Assembly: GCA_020086605.1 (NCBI GenBank)
Contig: JACBWW010000015.1
Coordinates: 6,345,513 to 6,409,512, forward strand
Direction: 5' to 3'
Length of the DNA: 64,000 bases
DNA from: Lanius collurio
Lineage: Eukaryota > Chordata > Aves > Passeriformes > Laniidae
Shown: positions 1-13,570 of the stretch, one piece after another
Layout: every line of letters starts with the position of its first letter
Position numbering within the stretch: position 1 is the first letter of the stretch
The notes under the pieces: model-generated
Databases searched by the model: none
The model's input: only the letters and a program-made list of their open reading frames with translations
Told to the model about the DNA's origin: nothing
Program-made: the position numbers and the translations under genes

Positions 1-3000
1 TTCTACTTTACCACTTTCTAGCAATTAAAGATATTTTGAAGATTTGAGAAGTTACTGTTTCAGCATCGAACATAATAAAGTATCTTATGTAGGTCTAAGG
101 TATAATTGGCAAAACTTAACAGAAAGACCTCAAACAAAAATGTTTCAAGACATAAAAATGGGAAACCTGCAAACCCTGTGCAGTTCTGCCAGAAGACCTG
201 ACCCTGCAAAAACTGCTTTTGTTATTTGCTGCCTTGATCAGTTCTCTAGCAGTTGTGGGACTACTTATCATAGTAGTATACATAATTCTTAGACATTTAG
301 TGGATTGGATCCTTGGTGTCCAGACATTTTTCTAAACCTATGTTTAGAGTCCATTTGTAATCTCATGTATAATTAATTGATTTTAGTCTATTACTTTCTT
401 TTCATGTCTGTGGCTGAGGAGCTTCTCATTCTCAAATTTCACAGTTCTTGGCTTGCTTAAAAGAATTCTTTTATTCAGCGTCACAATTGTTTGGTATTTC
501 AATTCTCTAAGTAAGTTTTGGGCTAAAAATTGGTCCCATATTAAGCCTATATGGTATGCAAATTAAAAATACTTATTTCCTCACAACAGGAAGAACAGCA
601 TAACCACACAGAGTAAAAGCCCATTCATCTTATTTAAATAGAGCTAAAAAAGATTTGTTCATGCTTGAAATAAGAATTGGCAATTTTGTTGTCTAAGAAA
701 AATACCTGAACAAATCATTGTAAATGCTCTGTGTTTCAAGCCTTCTGCGATTGCACTGTCCACTCTAATGGTTAACTGAGTTGATCTGATTTTTGCAATC
801 CAAAAAATATGATAGTCTTTTTCCATGTACAGCCAAAAGACAAGCTCACTTTTCTAAATAGTGTGGCTTCAAGATTCCAAGAATGACCAACATTTGAAGG
901 AATAAGACTAATTAAATCTACTTACGGAAAAAACACATGATATGTTCTTTAATGAACCACTGGACAATATAATAAGGCTGACAACAGGGTCCCTCATAAC
1001 CAGAGAATCCACTAATTCTGAATTAATTAAGAATTAACAGAGTGTGGAAAACTCTGTGACCTTCAGAAGAGACTTCAGTTTCTTTCAGGGAAGAATGACA
1101 TTGAGGATATCAGGCATGAATATAAACAGTACAAATAGAAATAGGAATCCTAAATAATTAGAATGAATGTGGGACCATCATCAACAAAAAAGCCCAAAGC
1201 TGACATGACTGTAGTCTGATTTGCAGAAACTACACAAAGCAATGGCAGACTGAATGCCAGACGATTGTGTGAGTCTCCTGAGAAAGGTGGGTTGTAGAAT
1301 TTAATGCAAAATGATCCTCCTTGTCCCATTCTGTTTAATTGTCTTTTATCTCCCTTTTGATATTTATAGTGTTCTGAGGATACATCTTATTCACAGAATT
1401 TTTGCCATGACTTTGCTGCTAAGTAGAAAACTGCCTAAAATATCTTGAGATATTATTCTATTAACTTCTTTCACTATAGCTGGGGTATTCAGAATACTAC
1501 TAATAAATTTGGAAAAAATAGGCTGAAGTATGTTGGTTACGAATCAGTTAAAAAAAATCAGCCAAAAATAACATCTGCACCAGCAAATCTGCACTGCTTA
1601 GCATACGGTTTTAATTTAAAAATATTTACTCCTAAATTTTGAGAGCTGTGAGAGCTTTTAGATGTGTGCTTCTCATTAAAAAGATGCTGGCAGATAGTGT
1701 AGGCCAAATATTGGCTCTGGAGGAAGAAAGGTTTGAAGAGACCTAATATTAGACCATATTTAGCCATTGATTTTTTTAGGCAGAAGTCTTCACTTAGTCC
1801 TTTAAGAACTCACTTTAAGAAATTTATATTAATAATGGAAGCTGTCTCTTGAGTTTTGTCAGATAAATATTTAACTACAGTATTAGCTGCTACTTGAATA
1901 TCGTATAGTAATTAACTAGAGCTAGACCAGTTTAGCATCTAGTTTTATCTGTTGTTAAATGTTAAAAAAAAAGTTCTTTAAACGCAGCATTAAGTATGTG
2001 AGTTTTTAGTTACTAATGCTTGCAAATACGACTGACTCTTAATTTCCTTGACTATGCCCAGCTTTTCTAGAGAGTTATTCATTTCTAGAGGTCCCAGATG
2101 TATGAAGCAGCACAGTTCACCGAGAAGTGGAGAGCAGAGCAGTGAGACTGTGTGTCCACACCAGGGGCAGGGGAAGGGCATCATGTGTGAATGTGCAACT
2201 GCACAGCTATTTCATCTGTTAGTCCAAAGCCAAAACTAGGACCTTTGAAATGTCACTTGTGCCCTCGATGTCATGACAAGGATACATATTTTTGCCATCT
2301 GTTGCACCTCTTTCAGTATCAGAGAATTTGGGATCTTTCATATGTGTATTTTCACAGTGGCCTCAGTCTCTTCAGGACAGCAATGAAAGTCATACAGGAC
2401 ACTCCTTGGTCTTCCAAGAGTTTCAGCCAAGCAGGCAGTCCTGAAATATCTCCTATTATATTTTGCCTTTGAGTTAAATGGCTACATGAAAGACATGTTT
2501 ACTCTAAAAATTCCTTTGAAATACCTAACATTTGTGTGCTGGGTTGCAGCCTGCCTAAATCACTATCCTGTTACTTTAAAATGTCTTTTTCATTAAAATA
2601 AAATACAAGAGAAGTAAAAACAAATTGCCAACACTATAAAAAGATTTTATGTGATTGGCTAAATTTAAATATTTCTGCAATTAAAATTCCTAATATTTTT
2701 GTGATTTTGATTCCTTTTTGTTGTATCTAGCTTTCAAACTGCATAAAAAAATATTATTAATTGTCCAGTGATAAAACCTGTCCAGTAACAGAAAAGACTA
2801 CCTATGCTTCAACAGCAGACATATGAAACCTGTGTGACAAACAGAATCATTAAACAATCTGATTTTCTTGTTGGGAGAGTTTAATGCTGTTGGGTGTAGT
2901 ATTAAAATGTAGAATTTGATAGTGTGTCTTAAAATTTTAATGATGTGTTCATGAATATAAAACATACTTCCATCAGTGACTTTATGACTTCTTCTCTGCA

Positions 3001-3581
3001 TAATTAGTGGTATCTGTTTTATGAGCTTACTGTTGTTGCCTTGATCCCATGAAAATGTGAAACCACTGTAATAATTTACACCATTCCATAGCTTTAAAGA
3101 TATAAGCTGGAATTTCTTCCTCTTTTCTCCTGGTATATTCCCTTGGGTTTAATATCAAAACATAATATTAAGTGGCTTTCTTGAAAGCTGGGCAAGAAAA
3201 AAAGTTCAAGGACAACAATTAATTTTAAACGTTTGTCATAACAGTGTATTTGTTGCCTCAAATCTGTGTTATCTTCTGTTAGAGAAAAAGACAAGCTTCT
3301 CACTGCAAAGTTGGTAAATTTAGGTGAATTCAATCATTGAGGAATGTGAAAAATAAAATGTGACTACCAGTGGAAAAAAAACCTATTCAGATAATAATGA
3401 TTCTATGATCATAACTGTCAACTTCTGAAGTGTCATTTATTGTACAGTTGCCATCCATTCTTCCTCCTCCAAACTTCAGCAAGCACTGGACCCATATAAA
3501 TAAAATACCTAGTGATACATGAAAAGGAACACAGCATTATGTTTAAACACTTAGACCAAATATTAGGCAAGAAGGGCACCG
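1..3581. other. AT-rich unique sequence, no gene seen
   Basis: This stretch has only short scattered ORFs (all under about 95 codons, on both strands). None shows a recognisable domain, and I see no splice-bounded exon pattern. AT-rich runs are common and no interspersed repeat is clear. A short ATTCTATGATC-like string near 3399 recalls a CR1 tail, but no CR1 body lies beside it. Best described as non-coding unique DNA. Confidence 0.6.
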
Positions 3582-3712
3582 GTTTCTTCTTTGGTTTCAC
3601 ATCTGTAAATCAAGGCTGATGCTGGTTAAAACAATGGTGGGTTATTGTGGCACTTAGCAGGGGTGACTAATTAATCTTCCTCCACTCAAAGAAGATAGTG
3701 AGGTTGTGAGCC
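3582..3712 (+). repeat. Possible MIR-like (CORE-SINE) relic
   Basis: The segment around 3597-3611 (TTTCACATCTGTAAAT) resembles the conserved MIR stretch that reads TTCCTCATCTGTAAAA. About 75 bases on, CTCAAAGAAGATAGTGAGG followed by TTGTGAG resembles the MIR part around the TTGTTGTGAGG motif, in the expected order. The similarity is patchy, as for an amniote-age element, and I cannot measure it without an alignment. It could be chance. A RepeatMasker hit to MIR or a MIR-Amn family would settle it. Confidence 0.3.
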
Positions 3713-6536
3713 ATATTTGCAGACACATTCTAAATGAACACACAGGCTCCTGGAGGTTACTCAAAACCAGAAAATATGTCATTGTCAATGCTTTGTGCAA
3801 GGACCATCCACCATCTGATTCCGAGCTGTTTCCCTTCAGAATTAAAAAAAAAAAAATTCAGAATTAAAAAAAACCCTGATGCCCATGAAACAATGACAAG
3901 AAGTCTCAACTTTCTGACCAAAAGGTCAAGTTTCTAAAGAGTTATGTAAATGCAATTCACAAAAACAAGCACACAAATGAAACAGTAAAAATGAAAGTTG
4001 AAAATAGACAAAGCCCCTAATGATGTTTTGCTAACACTACTGACTATAGCACTTGGAGCTAGCTGAATATCTCACCAATTAAACAGCCTCAGTTTGCTAC
4101 ATGCCTAGGGAAGAGAAACATAGTTTAAAAAATGTACTCAGTGATAATTAGCCTTTCAGTGAAAATTGTGTGAAGCATAAAAAATTTGTTTTTATTCTCT
4201 ATTGATTGAATTGCCTTCTAAAGAACATTGATTTGGTCACTTGAATCAGGGGAGGTTATCATCTTTCTCTGAAGTTTATAAATGGAGATGCATCATTGCC
4301 ATATATGCTCTCACAGGTGTGAGAATAAATATGACAATGCTGCAGCAATTCCTGCTACACTTTCTAATATTCTCTCACCCCCTTTGACCGAGATACCGTA
4401 CAGCAGTGTCTGAGATGAAAAGTCATCCCACAAGAAAACCTTGACATGAGAAGAATTTGGGCACAAGACATATAGCTCACCATGTTCAAGAGGCAATGTA
4501 GCCTGATAAGCAAATGGAGTCAAAAGAGTCCATCATTTTAAAGGCATGTTCGTTAGGAATTGTTCATTAAAAAAAACAAACTAAAAACCCCAGTAAACCA
4601 CAAAACATGATGTCCCAAATTTCTTTACAATCTGGGCTGGAAATAAATACCAGTGTATCAGAATACCTCAAAGGACCAAAGCTTCACGGCTCACTCAGTT
4701 ATAATGCAAATAAGGTCCTGTTTATCTCAGCTCTTCCCATTTGACAAACATCAAGCAGTCCTAGCTGAAAGATCCTTGCTTCTCACTTCCTTTCAAAGTG
4801 TCTGCCACAGAAGGGCTTATCTCACTTGCTTTTGCTCCCTGTAGAACTCTGATTTAAATCAGTCTCTTTGCTAAGGGACTAACTAGTTAAAGAGTTAAAT
4901 TAATCTCAGTATTTGGCTCTCAAAACCAGTTCCAGTTTTGCACTCCCTATTTGAATTTTACTGGACTTTCTTCAGAAGAACATTTCTTCGTATCTTACTT
5001 CAGTGGGAGGTTATCTCTTTCCTTTGAAGGTTATATTGTGATTGGCAGAGGGTCAGGAAACTTCAGTCACAATGGTCTGTTACGGAAATACTTTGAAAAA
5101 TAAATGTGAAAGACAAATGTTAAGTAAAGAGACTCCTTAATCAGCAACAGTTCCATAAGACTTCAGACCCAGTGAGGTATCCACAAAAGTTTTGTTTACA
5201 CAGTTTATTAATACAGATATTTGGGAGCAACAGGAGGTTCTCTGTTGACTTTGATAGTCGAGCTTAAGATAGACGCAAGCTTCACGCTCTATTGGCAGGA
5301 TTTTCATAAAGTAACAGACTAAAACAAAAACACACTATTTGGCCACTGGCAAGATTTCATATACATTAGAAGACTTTTGTTATTAGGCAGTGCTGTAGGA
5401 TTCTCCTAAGCCTTGTCTTGCCTCCCCTAAGCCTGATAAAAGTAGTATTCTATCAGTTTATGATAGCATCAGCAAGATCAACACAGTACTGCTTGAAATA
5501 TGTTCTCACATTACAGAAGGGATTGGATTTCTAATATTCTATTACACTTTAAAATATTACAGTTTCTAGCTTTCTAATTTTACTCTCAATTTTTATCTGT
5601 ATGTACTAAAACGAAGTGGGACAGAAATTAAAGAACAAATTCAGTATGTATTACATGATATACAATCCAAGTACATATAATTTTGTTTTGAAGTGTCTGA
5701 GTCGACCTTGCATTTTAATGTATAGCTCCAAATGTACTTTTAAGTGGATAATAATGTAAGAAATATTATAAATAATATCAAAGCTGGTTAGGATCTTATT
5801 GTTTCTGGAAAAATCCATTTTATTCTCACCAGTAGCAAAGGGAGCTGTGTGCAATCAGCAGAAGGGCATATATCCCTTGGATTTAAAGCCTGAGCTGTCT
5901 CCATTTGATTCAGTTGACCTTAACAGTCATGTTTGCAGGGAGTCCAATTAGCAGCTGGTTGCAACATACTGTACCATATGTGCTGGATCTCTAAGGCTCA
6001 AGTAGGAGCTTAAAGATGGAGGGTGAGGCCTTGCTGTCATTTTTATAAAAATTAATTTCCTCTAGGCATTTTAAAAGAAAAAAATAGTAGCAAACACATT
6101 AGAGTAGTGCTGTCTTTATGGGAAATGGCAATTTAACCAGCTGCCCATGTGTTTCCCTTTCAGTAGGTCAAAGTGTTACATGACACGTCATAGATTTTCT
6201 TCTTATTATTCTGCACTGTAGCCCCACTGTCCCCCACTGCTATAGGGTACAGTCAGTCCAAGTGCCATTTGCAGGAAGTCTTCCTTTGCACTGGTGCTTT
6301 GAAATCTGCATAAACCCAGAACAGCAAGTAAAACCCCTGTAAAGCACAGATTTGGTCTCAATTAATTAATTCAACAGCAAAATGTGAAATAGATGTCCAT
6401 GTTCTTCCTGGTTTCATCTACTTACTCTCTCAACTCCAGTTCCAATTTATTGCCTGCCCAACTGTGCCAGTGCAACTGTTTATATGGCTCTGCTCTATGT
6501 CAGATCAATGCACTAGTATAAAATGATATAAAAGAC

Positions 6537-6558
6537 AAAAAAAAAAAAAAAAAAAAAA
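6537..6558. repeat. Poly-A tract (22 A)
   Basis: This is an uninterrupted run of 22 A. The upstream 100 bases hold no clear AATAAA signal at the usual spacing and no recognisable retrocopied gene, so I read it as a simple repeat and not as the tail of a processed pseudogene. Confidence 0.9.
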
Positions 6559-8436
6559 GAAAGGTAAATTTCCCCTTTCACTGACTTTCACTTTATTTTT
6601 GCATTTGATAACTGAACAATTGTTTTGGAAAAGTATTCCTTTCAAATTTTTTCCTTTTCTTGTGGCTACATTTCCATTTCACATTTTTCATTAGTTCTAT
6701 GTCTTACTTTTCTCATTGCACTTCACTATTTGGGGATTCTCATGACAGGAATAACACACTGGTGAAATTTCATCACTATCTATGTGCAAAGTCAGCAAGG
6801 TTTGTTTGCTTTAGATGTAGTTTTGAGCACAGACATTTGAGGAAGGCTTCCTGACCTGCAACTTCCATTCAAACAGTGAGATCACACCCCAGAGCAGGCT
6901 AGAGAGGGAAATTGCAGTGGTCAAGTCATTTGTCTGCTCAGCTCTAGCCTCTGGCACCTCTGAGTGCTCCACAACAGGCTTAGGTTTAATCCTAAACTTA
7001 ACAGAGAAACATCCTATTTATAGGACAGGCTTTCAACTTTTTCAGAAGGGATGAATGATATTTATTTATGCCAAACAAGATGTTATAATTTACAAAAAAT
7101 TTAGTACTAGGATAGAGATGACCTTTTTATGGTTAAAAGCACTAGCATGCTCATTCTGGTTGTGGTTCCCTTATCCTTTCTCCCTACTGTCTCAGCAGGT
7201 CGTTAAGGTTCATAAATGCACATCATGTAGCAAAAGAGCCTGATGGACAGAGTGTAACTCCCCACCTGCACAGCTCCTAGCTTGGGTGGGATCTGCCCCA
7301 CACACCTGCATGGTGGACAAGGGTGAGAAATGCAACTTCTAATCCAAAACCTACAAAATTGGTTGTATCTGCAAAAAGTTTTACTGGCAAACTGATCTTT
7401 TCAGCACATACTCAGGCCTTTCAGAGATGGATGAGTGAATCAAAGATTCTGGTAGTGCATGAAACTTTACACAAGGCAAGGCTGTACTTCCCCGAAGGTG
7501 CCATGTCACAGCACCAGGGCCCAAAGCCCAAAAAGGAGCCCTGGAGAGCCTGAATAAAGCCTGGTCTGCCAGCTGAAGATTTGACCTGTGTCTGAAGGCA
7601 GGAGACATGGGAAGAAGGCAAATAAAACTTTCAACCAAAGTATGTGATCAGTCACCTTAAAGAAATGCAATTTTCTTCTAGAGGAGCTTCTACTGGGCAA
7701 AAAAGCAACATAATTTATAAATCTAGTCCTGTATACAATCAGAGGAATGAGAAGGAGATGCAGCCCTCTCTTCTGTAGTTTCTTCCTGAATGATAGGTTG
7801 GTTCTGGATTGTGAGCAGGACTATGTAACAGGAGGAAAGTAGCAGGATTTTGGTTGTAATGGAACTGTGTGGGAGAAATATAGTACGCATATATGTTCCT
7901 CCTCTTTGTGGTGCTTTATAAATAATTAGGGATAATGAGACCTTGACACCAATTCCTAAAAACAGCACAGTGACATGTCTCACAGTAAAACTTTTTCCCT
8001 TTTGATAATGTGTTTGTTGGTTTTTTTTTACCATTGCTGCTAGGTTTCATGAAGCAAGGAGTATTTTGACAAATGATTGAAGATAATTTGACTCAAGATT
8101 ACTCAAGAAAGATTTGGAGTAATTTACGACCTTTTTATACAAAACATCTATCTATACACACAACTGTCACCCTTTCAGATTCTGTTTGTTAATAAAGGGT
8201 TTGAATAACATCAAGTCATTTGAACTCTGTGAAGCTCAGACATAGAAATCTGCTGATTTACATGCTGTGAGGAGAAACTGAGGTACAGGGCAGGGCTTAA
8301 TCTTTTTACAATGCTTGTATTGCTGCTTTTTTAATAACTGCTAATAAAGAGGGCATTAATAGCAGCATTTACAGTGCTGTTATCAGAATCTGTGAGTCCC
8401 TTACAGAATTAAAGCCTTCATTTTTGTGTAACAAAA

Positions 8437-8463
8437 ATAAATATATATAATATATATAATATT
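8437..8463. repeat. AT-rich microsatellite
   Basis: This is alternating A/T sequence with several TATATATAA-type blocks. It is low complexity and likely length-variable. Confidence 0.75.
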
Positions 8464-9116
8464 ATCTGGAAGATCTGGGCAGGATTGAGACCAACATTTT
8501 CTAGCTATTCATATCTTCTACGAGTAAACCTGACTCCAGAGCTTCAAACTGTGGTTAAGATTCTGCCTTCAGATAGTCTCATCAACGGAGTTTTTAATTT
8601 TCCTGTTTCCCAAATAGTTTCAAGTAATTTCGTTTTGCTCATCTTTATTTTCTCCTCCTTTTAAGCAGTTATCAATTCAGCAATTATTCACAGAATAAAC
8701 TCCTTCAAACAAATGGTGACAATGCCAGTCTGGAGATGAAGCTGGAGAAAGGGGAAGATCAGACAACACTGGCAGCCAAGTAGCATTATATTGAAGTTGG
8801 TTTTGGTTTAAAATGCATTTAATTTGTAGTTGCAGCACAAACTGTGGTGTTTGCAAGATGGCAAATGCTGGCTTTGCAGAGCTAAATTCCAAGATGTCAC
8901 TAAAAAACAGAGATCTAATTTTAAACACTGTTTAAAACCATAGAGAAATCATCAGTGCCAAAATATATGTTAAAACATGATTCATAATACAAGATAGTTG
9001 ACAATCTCTATTAATACCTTAACTTTAGCATGTGTGGATATATGCATTCATGATCAATATGACATAAAGATCTTTCAATGTCAGGACATTCAGACCTTCA
9101 CAATAAAAAAGTAGCT

Positions 9117-9245
9117 GACATTTGTCTGAGGCATCCTTTAAAAACCTTCAAAACAACCTGAGCTCACCTCATTGTTGTAAGAAACCAGATGAGTTTCCTC
9201 ACTTGCAGTCAAGGAGAAAATATAGTCACTGCCTGAACTCTTACT
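9117..9245 (-). repeat. Possible MIR-like relic, minus strand
   Basis: Read on the plus strand, the order of short blocks follows the reverse complement of MIR: ACATTTGTCTGAG, then CCTTCAAAACAACCTGAG (compare CCTCACAACAACCCTATGAG), then CAGATGAG, then CACTTGCAGTCAAGG (compare ACTTGCCCAAGG), then AGTCACTGCCTGAACTC. The collinearity over about 125 bases is what makes this more than chance. Each block is diverged and there are gaps, so the call stays tentative without an alignment. Confidence 0.4.
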
Positions 9246-9379
9246 ATTTCCAGATGTCTATTGACATACTACCCCATCTTTTTCTTGACATTTAATCTCT
9301 CTGCCTGAAAAAGCTAGGAAAAACAATGCAACGTGTAGGAAAACCTAAGACTGTATTTTGTTGCTGGTTCAAACAGTGT

Positions 9380-9475
9380 AATGTATATACATTGTATAAT
9401 AATATATACACATAAATAATGGTAATATATATACACTATACTTACATGTATACATACACACAATCATATATATAC
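9380..9475. repeat. AT/AC-rich low-complexity tract
   Basis: Repeated TATATACA and ATATATAC blocks are mixed with ACACAC, forming an imperfect AT/AC dinucleotide region of about 95 bases. Confidence 0.7.
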
Positions 9476-10007
9476 ATCACTTTCGTGGGAGTGGCTGTTT
9501 AGCTAAAGCAGACTGTACTTCTCTGCTTTATTCTAGTTTTTTTCACATCATTAAAATAAGTAATTTAAATCATTGTCACTAACATTTTTAAACAAAATAT
9601 TGTGAATAGGATTATGAGGAATGACTCCAGCACTTACTGATGAGCATTAAACATTGAAGCCTCCTATGTTTCACAATATGGTTAGAAAATATGTGGAGAA
9701 AGTAATTAATCTGTTTCTCAGGTTTCTAAGTGTCTGCTGCTCAGAAGACAAACGCTAAAAGGACTTGATTTCACCTATTCTTCACAAACTTCTCTACTTT
9801 TTCATTCATATGAATAGGTTAAAAGGGACTGGCCTTTCTTGACTTGTAAAGAAAGAAATAGTAAACTTGTTTTAAAGAAACAACTGTACTTAACACAGCT
9901 GTCTTAATATTAGAGGACAAATTCTCCATCAGTTATATACACACACAACTTTTATCAGTTTCTGAGGAAGCAGGCTCTAAGCGCTGCTCTCATATTTTAA
10001 TTGCTGC

Positions 10008-10036
10008 CACACACACACATGCACACGCACACACAG
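10008..10036. repeat. (CA)n microsatellite, imperfect
   Basis: A CA dinucleotide run is interrupted by ATG and G substitutions. It lies in otherwise unique sequence. Confidence 0.9.
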
Positions 10037-10281
10037 TCCTGTCCCTTCCCTTAGTTCAAAGCTGGGAATTAGATGGTTTTGAGATTTCACTTTCCTTGAC
10101 TGACTCAGAGCAAAAGTTGAAATCTCATAAATTTTTTTCAATGTGCATTCAAAACAAAAGCTTGGCTTGAGTTAATGAAAACGCTTTAGCAGGATTTTTA
10201 TTATTTTTAGATACTGATTGTTGTCCTAAAAAGAGAAAAAAAAAAGGAGAAAAATGACATATTGAGGAGGTTTTGTTTTTC

Positions 10282-10304
10282 GTTTGTTTGTTTGTTTGTT
10301 TGTT
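10282..10304. repeat. (GTTT)n microsatellite
   Basis: Five to six GTTT units follow a T-rich stretch and are uninterrupted. Confidence 0.9.
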
Positions 10305-13300
10305 ATACAAGACACAAACTGAAACTGATAATTTCTGCGGTTTTTATTTTAATATCTTAGCAGTGCCTTCTAAAAAAGCTTAGAAAAGAAATCCTCTTAT
10401 CAGCTGTTACTCCTATGTTACATCAAAACTCAGAGCTATCATTTTTTGCGTGGCAAGGATTAAAGCCAGTTTCTCCATTGGTGCTGGGACAACGGAGCGA
10501 GCAGAGAGGTGGTGCAAGGTGGTGACTGGAGCAGGGGAAGGCTATAGTCTCCATTCTCTTCCATATCCTGCCACCAACTAGATGCATAATCTTCAGCAGG
10601 CTGGGTGGCTTTAATGCCTAAAGGTTAGCTCTGGGTGCTACCAGTATTCTGCTGAAAAAAGGATTCCTATTGTCCTTCACCAGTGTAATGCATTACAGCC
10701 CTTCCCAGTTCAGGAGTGCAGCTCCCAGAGACTGTACCTCTTTCTGTCTTCTGAAAAATTACCTGAGCAGAAATTTGTACTCCAAGTAGAAGCTTTCTGT
10801 CTTTTCAAGCATGACAGGAACGAGAGCTTGGAAAAGCATTTGCACATTGTGGTGTCTGTGCTCCTGCATAATTACTCGCATGTTTGTCAGCAGCAGCTCA
10901 ATACGAGCGGCTGATTTTCCGAAGTGACAACCATGGCCACTTGTCGACTGTGATGTGAGAAGTGGCTAAGCAGTTCTTTGGGAAACTAGGCTGCTCAAAT
11001 GTGCTGCTTGAGAGACAGCAGTATATAGCAGTTTGGTTGCCTTGGTTTGCATGGGCCTCTCTGATAAAATCCTGTCAGAATGAGGGGGAAGACTGTGAGG
11101 AGGTTTTTTGTCATGACTTTGTATCAGTAACAGTTATTTTGTGTTGTGCTGGTTCTTAATTTTTTGAGGAAATATAGGCTTGAGCAAAAGAATCTGGGCC
11201 CTTCCACACCTCTTAAAATATAATATTTAGAAAAGTTTCCAGCAAAGGAATGAGTGTTGTCAGCTAGTTAGCACAAGTCATTGGAAAAATCCCTCAACTC
11301 TGTATAGGCAGAATAATTACACACAAATGCATTCGGAAATCCTATGAAAAATGTAGTCCAGTGACCTGGCATGGTTACAGCACAATTTAGCAAGTATGTT
11401 AGAACAAATTACTCCTTTTAACCATAAGCCATTCTGTTTCACGCATTTAATGAAGGCCTGTGCCACACACTAGAATACTTCTCACCTCATTACTACCCAT
11501 AAAAAGCAATGATCCATTCAAAGGCTCCTCATATCTCCCAAATGAGATGTAAAAGAGACCACTCTTTCTCAATCTGGCACAAAAGAGAACAGCTTCTTAC
11601 TTCAGCCTTTGATGTTGATCATTAGGATGTTTACTAGATAAAAGAACTGAAAAATTTATCTGTGTAACTTCACTGATGTTGTGTGTTAGCGTTCTGCCTG
11701 CTGGCTCCTGGCTCCCTATTTATAAATGTAAATCCCTTGTTGCTGTTTAGGGAAGGAAAGGGTTTTCAAGATTTCCCCAGAGCAATTCTTTTCCTCCCTC
11801 TGTATATATATGTGTGTGTTTATATATAACAAATATACAACAAAAGGGAAGAAAAGGGTGGAGAGAGAAATACCCAGTGAACTTGAAGAATATAACGAGG
11901 CAGTAAAGCAGAAACTATGAACTGAATAAAAATTAAATGCGACATGCTGTCTGATAAGCAAGTTTAAAAAAATTAATCATGTGTGAATTTCAGCTAGTTA
12001 TTGCCTGAACACATGCACACATACCACACACGCACTGCATATAGTGGTGTGTATTTAAAAATGCAAACTACCTCCAAAAAAGATGCAAAATTAAAAAAAA
12101 AAATCAAAATTTAAAAATACACAGTGCTGTAAATAACATTTTCTCAAGGAGGAATGTTCTTACTTCTTAGTAAGCCTATATATATTGCTGTGGTTTTGCT
12201 CTTTCTTTAAATAGCCCAGAAAAGACTTTATCCTGGCATCAATTTCACTATTTTACTATGTCTTAGCAAACTGCTTTCTGACAGATTCTCCTTTACCTAT
12301 CCAGCACCATGATGGCAATGACTAACTCCCAGGCATTGCAGTCAGTGACACAAGGCAGCCAAAGGTCTTCCCTGACAATCTGCTGGGGTTTCATCTATTC
12401 CCCAAAAACCGAAGGGCAATGGCTAGAGGAGAGTAGAGGTATACCTCAGCTTGGGTTGTGGTATTTCTGTATCCAAATCTATGTGATACTCGGGTGTGCT
12501 GTTCTTGCTCTGTCTGTGGGGATGGCCTCACCTCAAGTCTGTCACCAGAATCATTTAACTACTTTCTAATTCTGTCAAAGCAGCTTGGCTTACTTTGAGA
12601 GTTTTCATCTAGTAAGGCTTTTCTTATTGCAATTATGTCCACTGAACCACATCAGAACCACGAGGCTTTAAATTTTGTCAACAACTACGAAAAACTGAAA
12701 CACCGAAGGGCTTGGCAAGGTGGGACACGCCTTGGCCACGTGGTGTAGCCAAAGACAGGTATGTTGAGCACCAGTAAGACGTACTCAGAAGCCAAAAGGT
12801 TCATCTCCACCCGACAATGAGGATCTACAAACATACAAGACTAAGACCTGTCATTCTTGCTGAGGCCAGCAGTTTGTTTAAACTAGTATCTTGTTGCAGC
12901 CAACAGTGATACTTAAAAGTAACACTCAAACTACCCCACAACCACCAAAAGTAATACCCTAAGTAATAACCTGCCTGTAGGAAAAAAAGTTTCCCTTTTA
13001 ATCTCAACCAGCTAGTTACGCCAGAAGTTTGAGTATTTTAAATCCCTTGTATCTCATCTTAGGTAAGTATGAATGTTTTATTATCTGTATAAATGTCTAA
13101 TCCTATTTAATTTCTGGAAAGCCTATCTTTAAAGTGTTATAGCAGCATTAACTGATAATCCCTAAAAAGGGGAGGTGGGTAAGTATACTCTTGCCATCTC
13201 TCCCTTTTCTTAAATATACAAAAAGTAAAGTATGGAGTGCCTCAACTCTGTGTTCAAGCCAAACAATGACTGAATATAAAAGCTGGAGTTAAAATACTGC

Positions 13301-13554
13301 AGTTCATGATTCATAGCACTCCATGTGTGCAATAGGTTTCAAAGTTCACATGCATATTGCTCACATTTATCTAGGAAATTTGAAGGCAATATTTTCTTGA
13401 TTATTTTCTACATATCAACAACTTTATAGCAACTTATTAAAATATCATTTCGTAGTGGTCAAACGATTGTATCTTGGCATCTTTTTTAGATGTAGCGCAG
13501 ATAGACTCCATTAAATCTGTGATGATTCCTCACAGTTTTGGGGCAGACAGTATT

Positions 13555-13570
13555 AAAAAAAAAAAAAAAA
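13555..13570. repeat. Poly-A tract (16 A)
   Basis: This is a homopolymer A run followed by GAAAGGCAATAAATC. No retrocopied body is recognisable upstream. Confidence 0.85.

Larger units (their letters stand above)
3713..9116. other. Unique AT-rich sequence with simple repeats, no gene seen
   Basis: No coding region is supportable. A direct repeat of TTCAGAATTAAAAAA lies at 3835 and 3857, separated by an A-run. A 22-base A tract begins at 6537. An alternating AT tract lies near 8441-8463. Several overlapping ORFs at 7323-7700 lie on both strands in a somewhat less AT-rich patch, but their translations show no domain and they mutually exclude each other. Confidence 0.55.

Noticed and set aside
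3396..3412. ATTCTATGATC as a CR1 tail
   Set aside because: No CR1 body is next to it on either strand; a single octamer is expected by chance.
6537..6558. Poly-A tract as the tail of a processed pseudogene
   Set aside because: No AATAAA at the usual spacing, no recognisable retrocopied body upstream and no evident target-site duplication.
10008..10304. CA and GTTT runs considered as possible CRISPR-like or structured arrays
   Set aside because: They are ordinary microsatellites; no direct repeats with unique spacers occur anywhere in the window.
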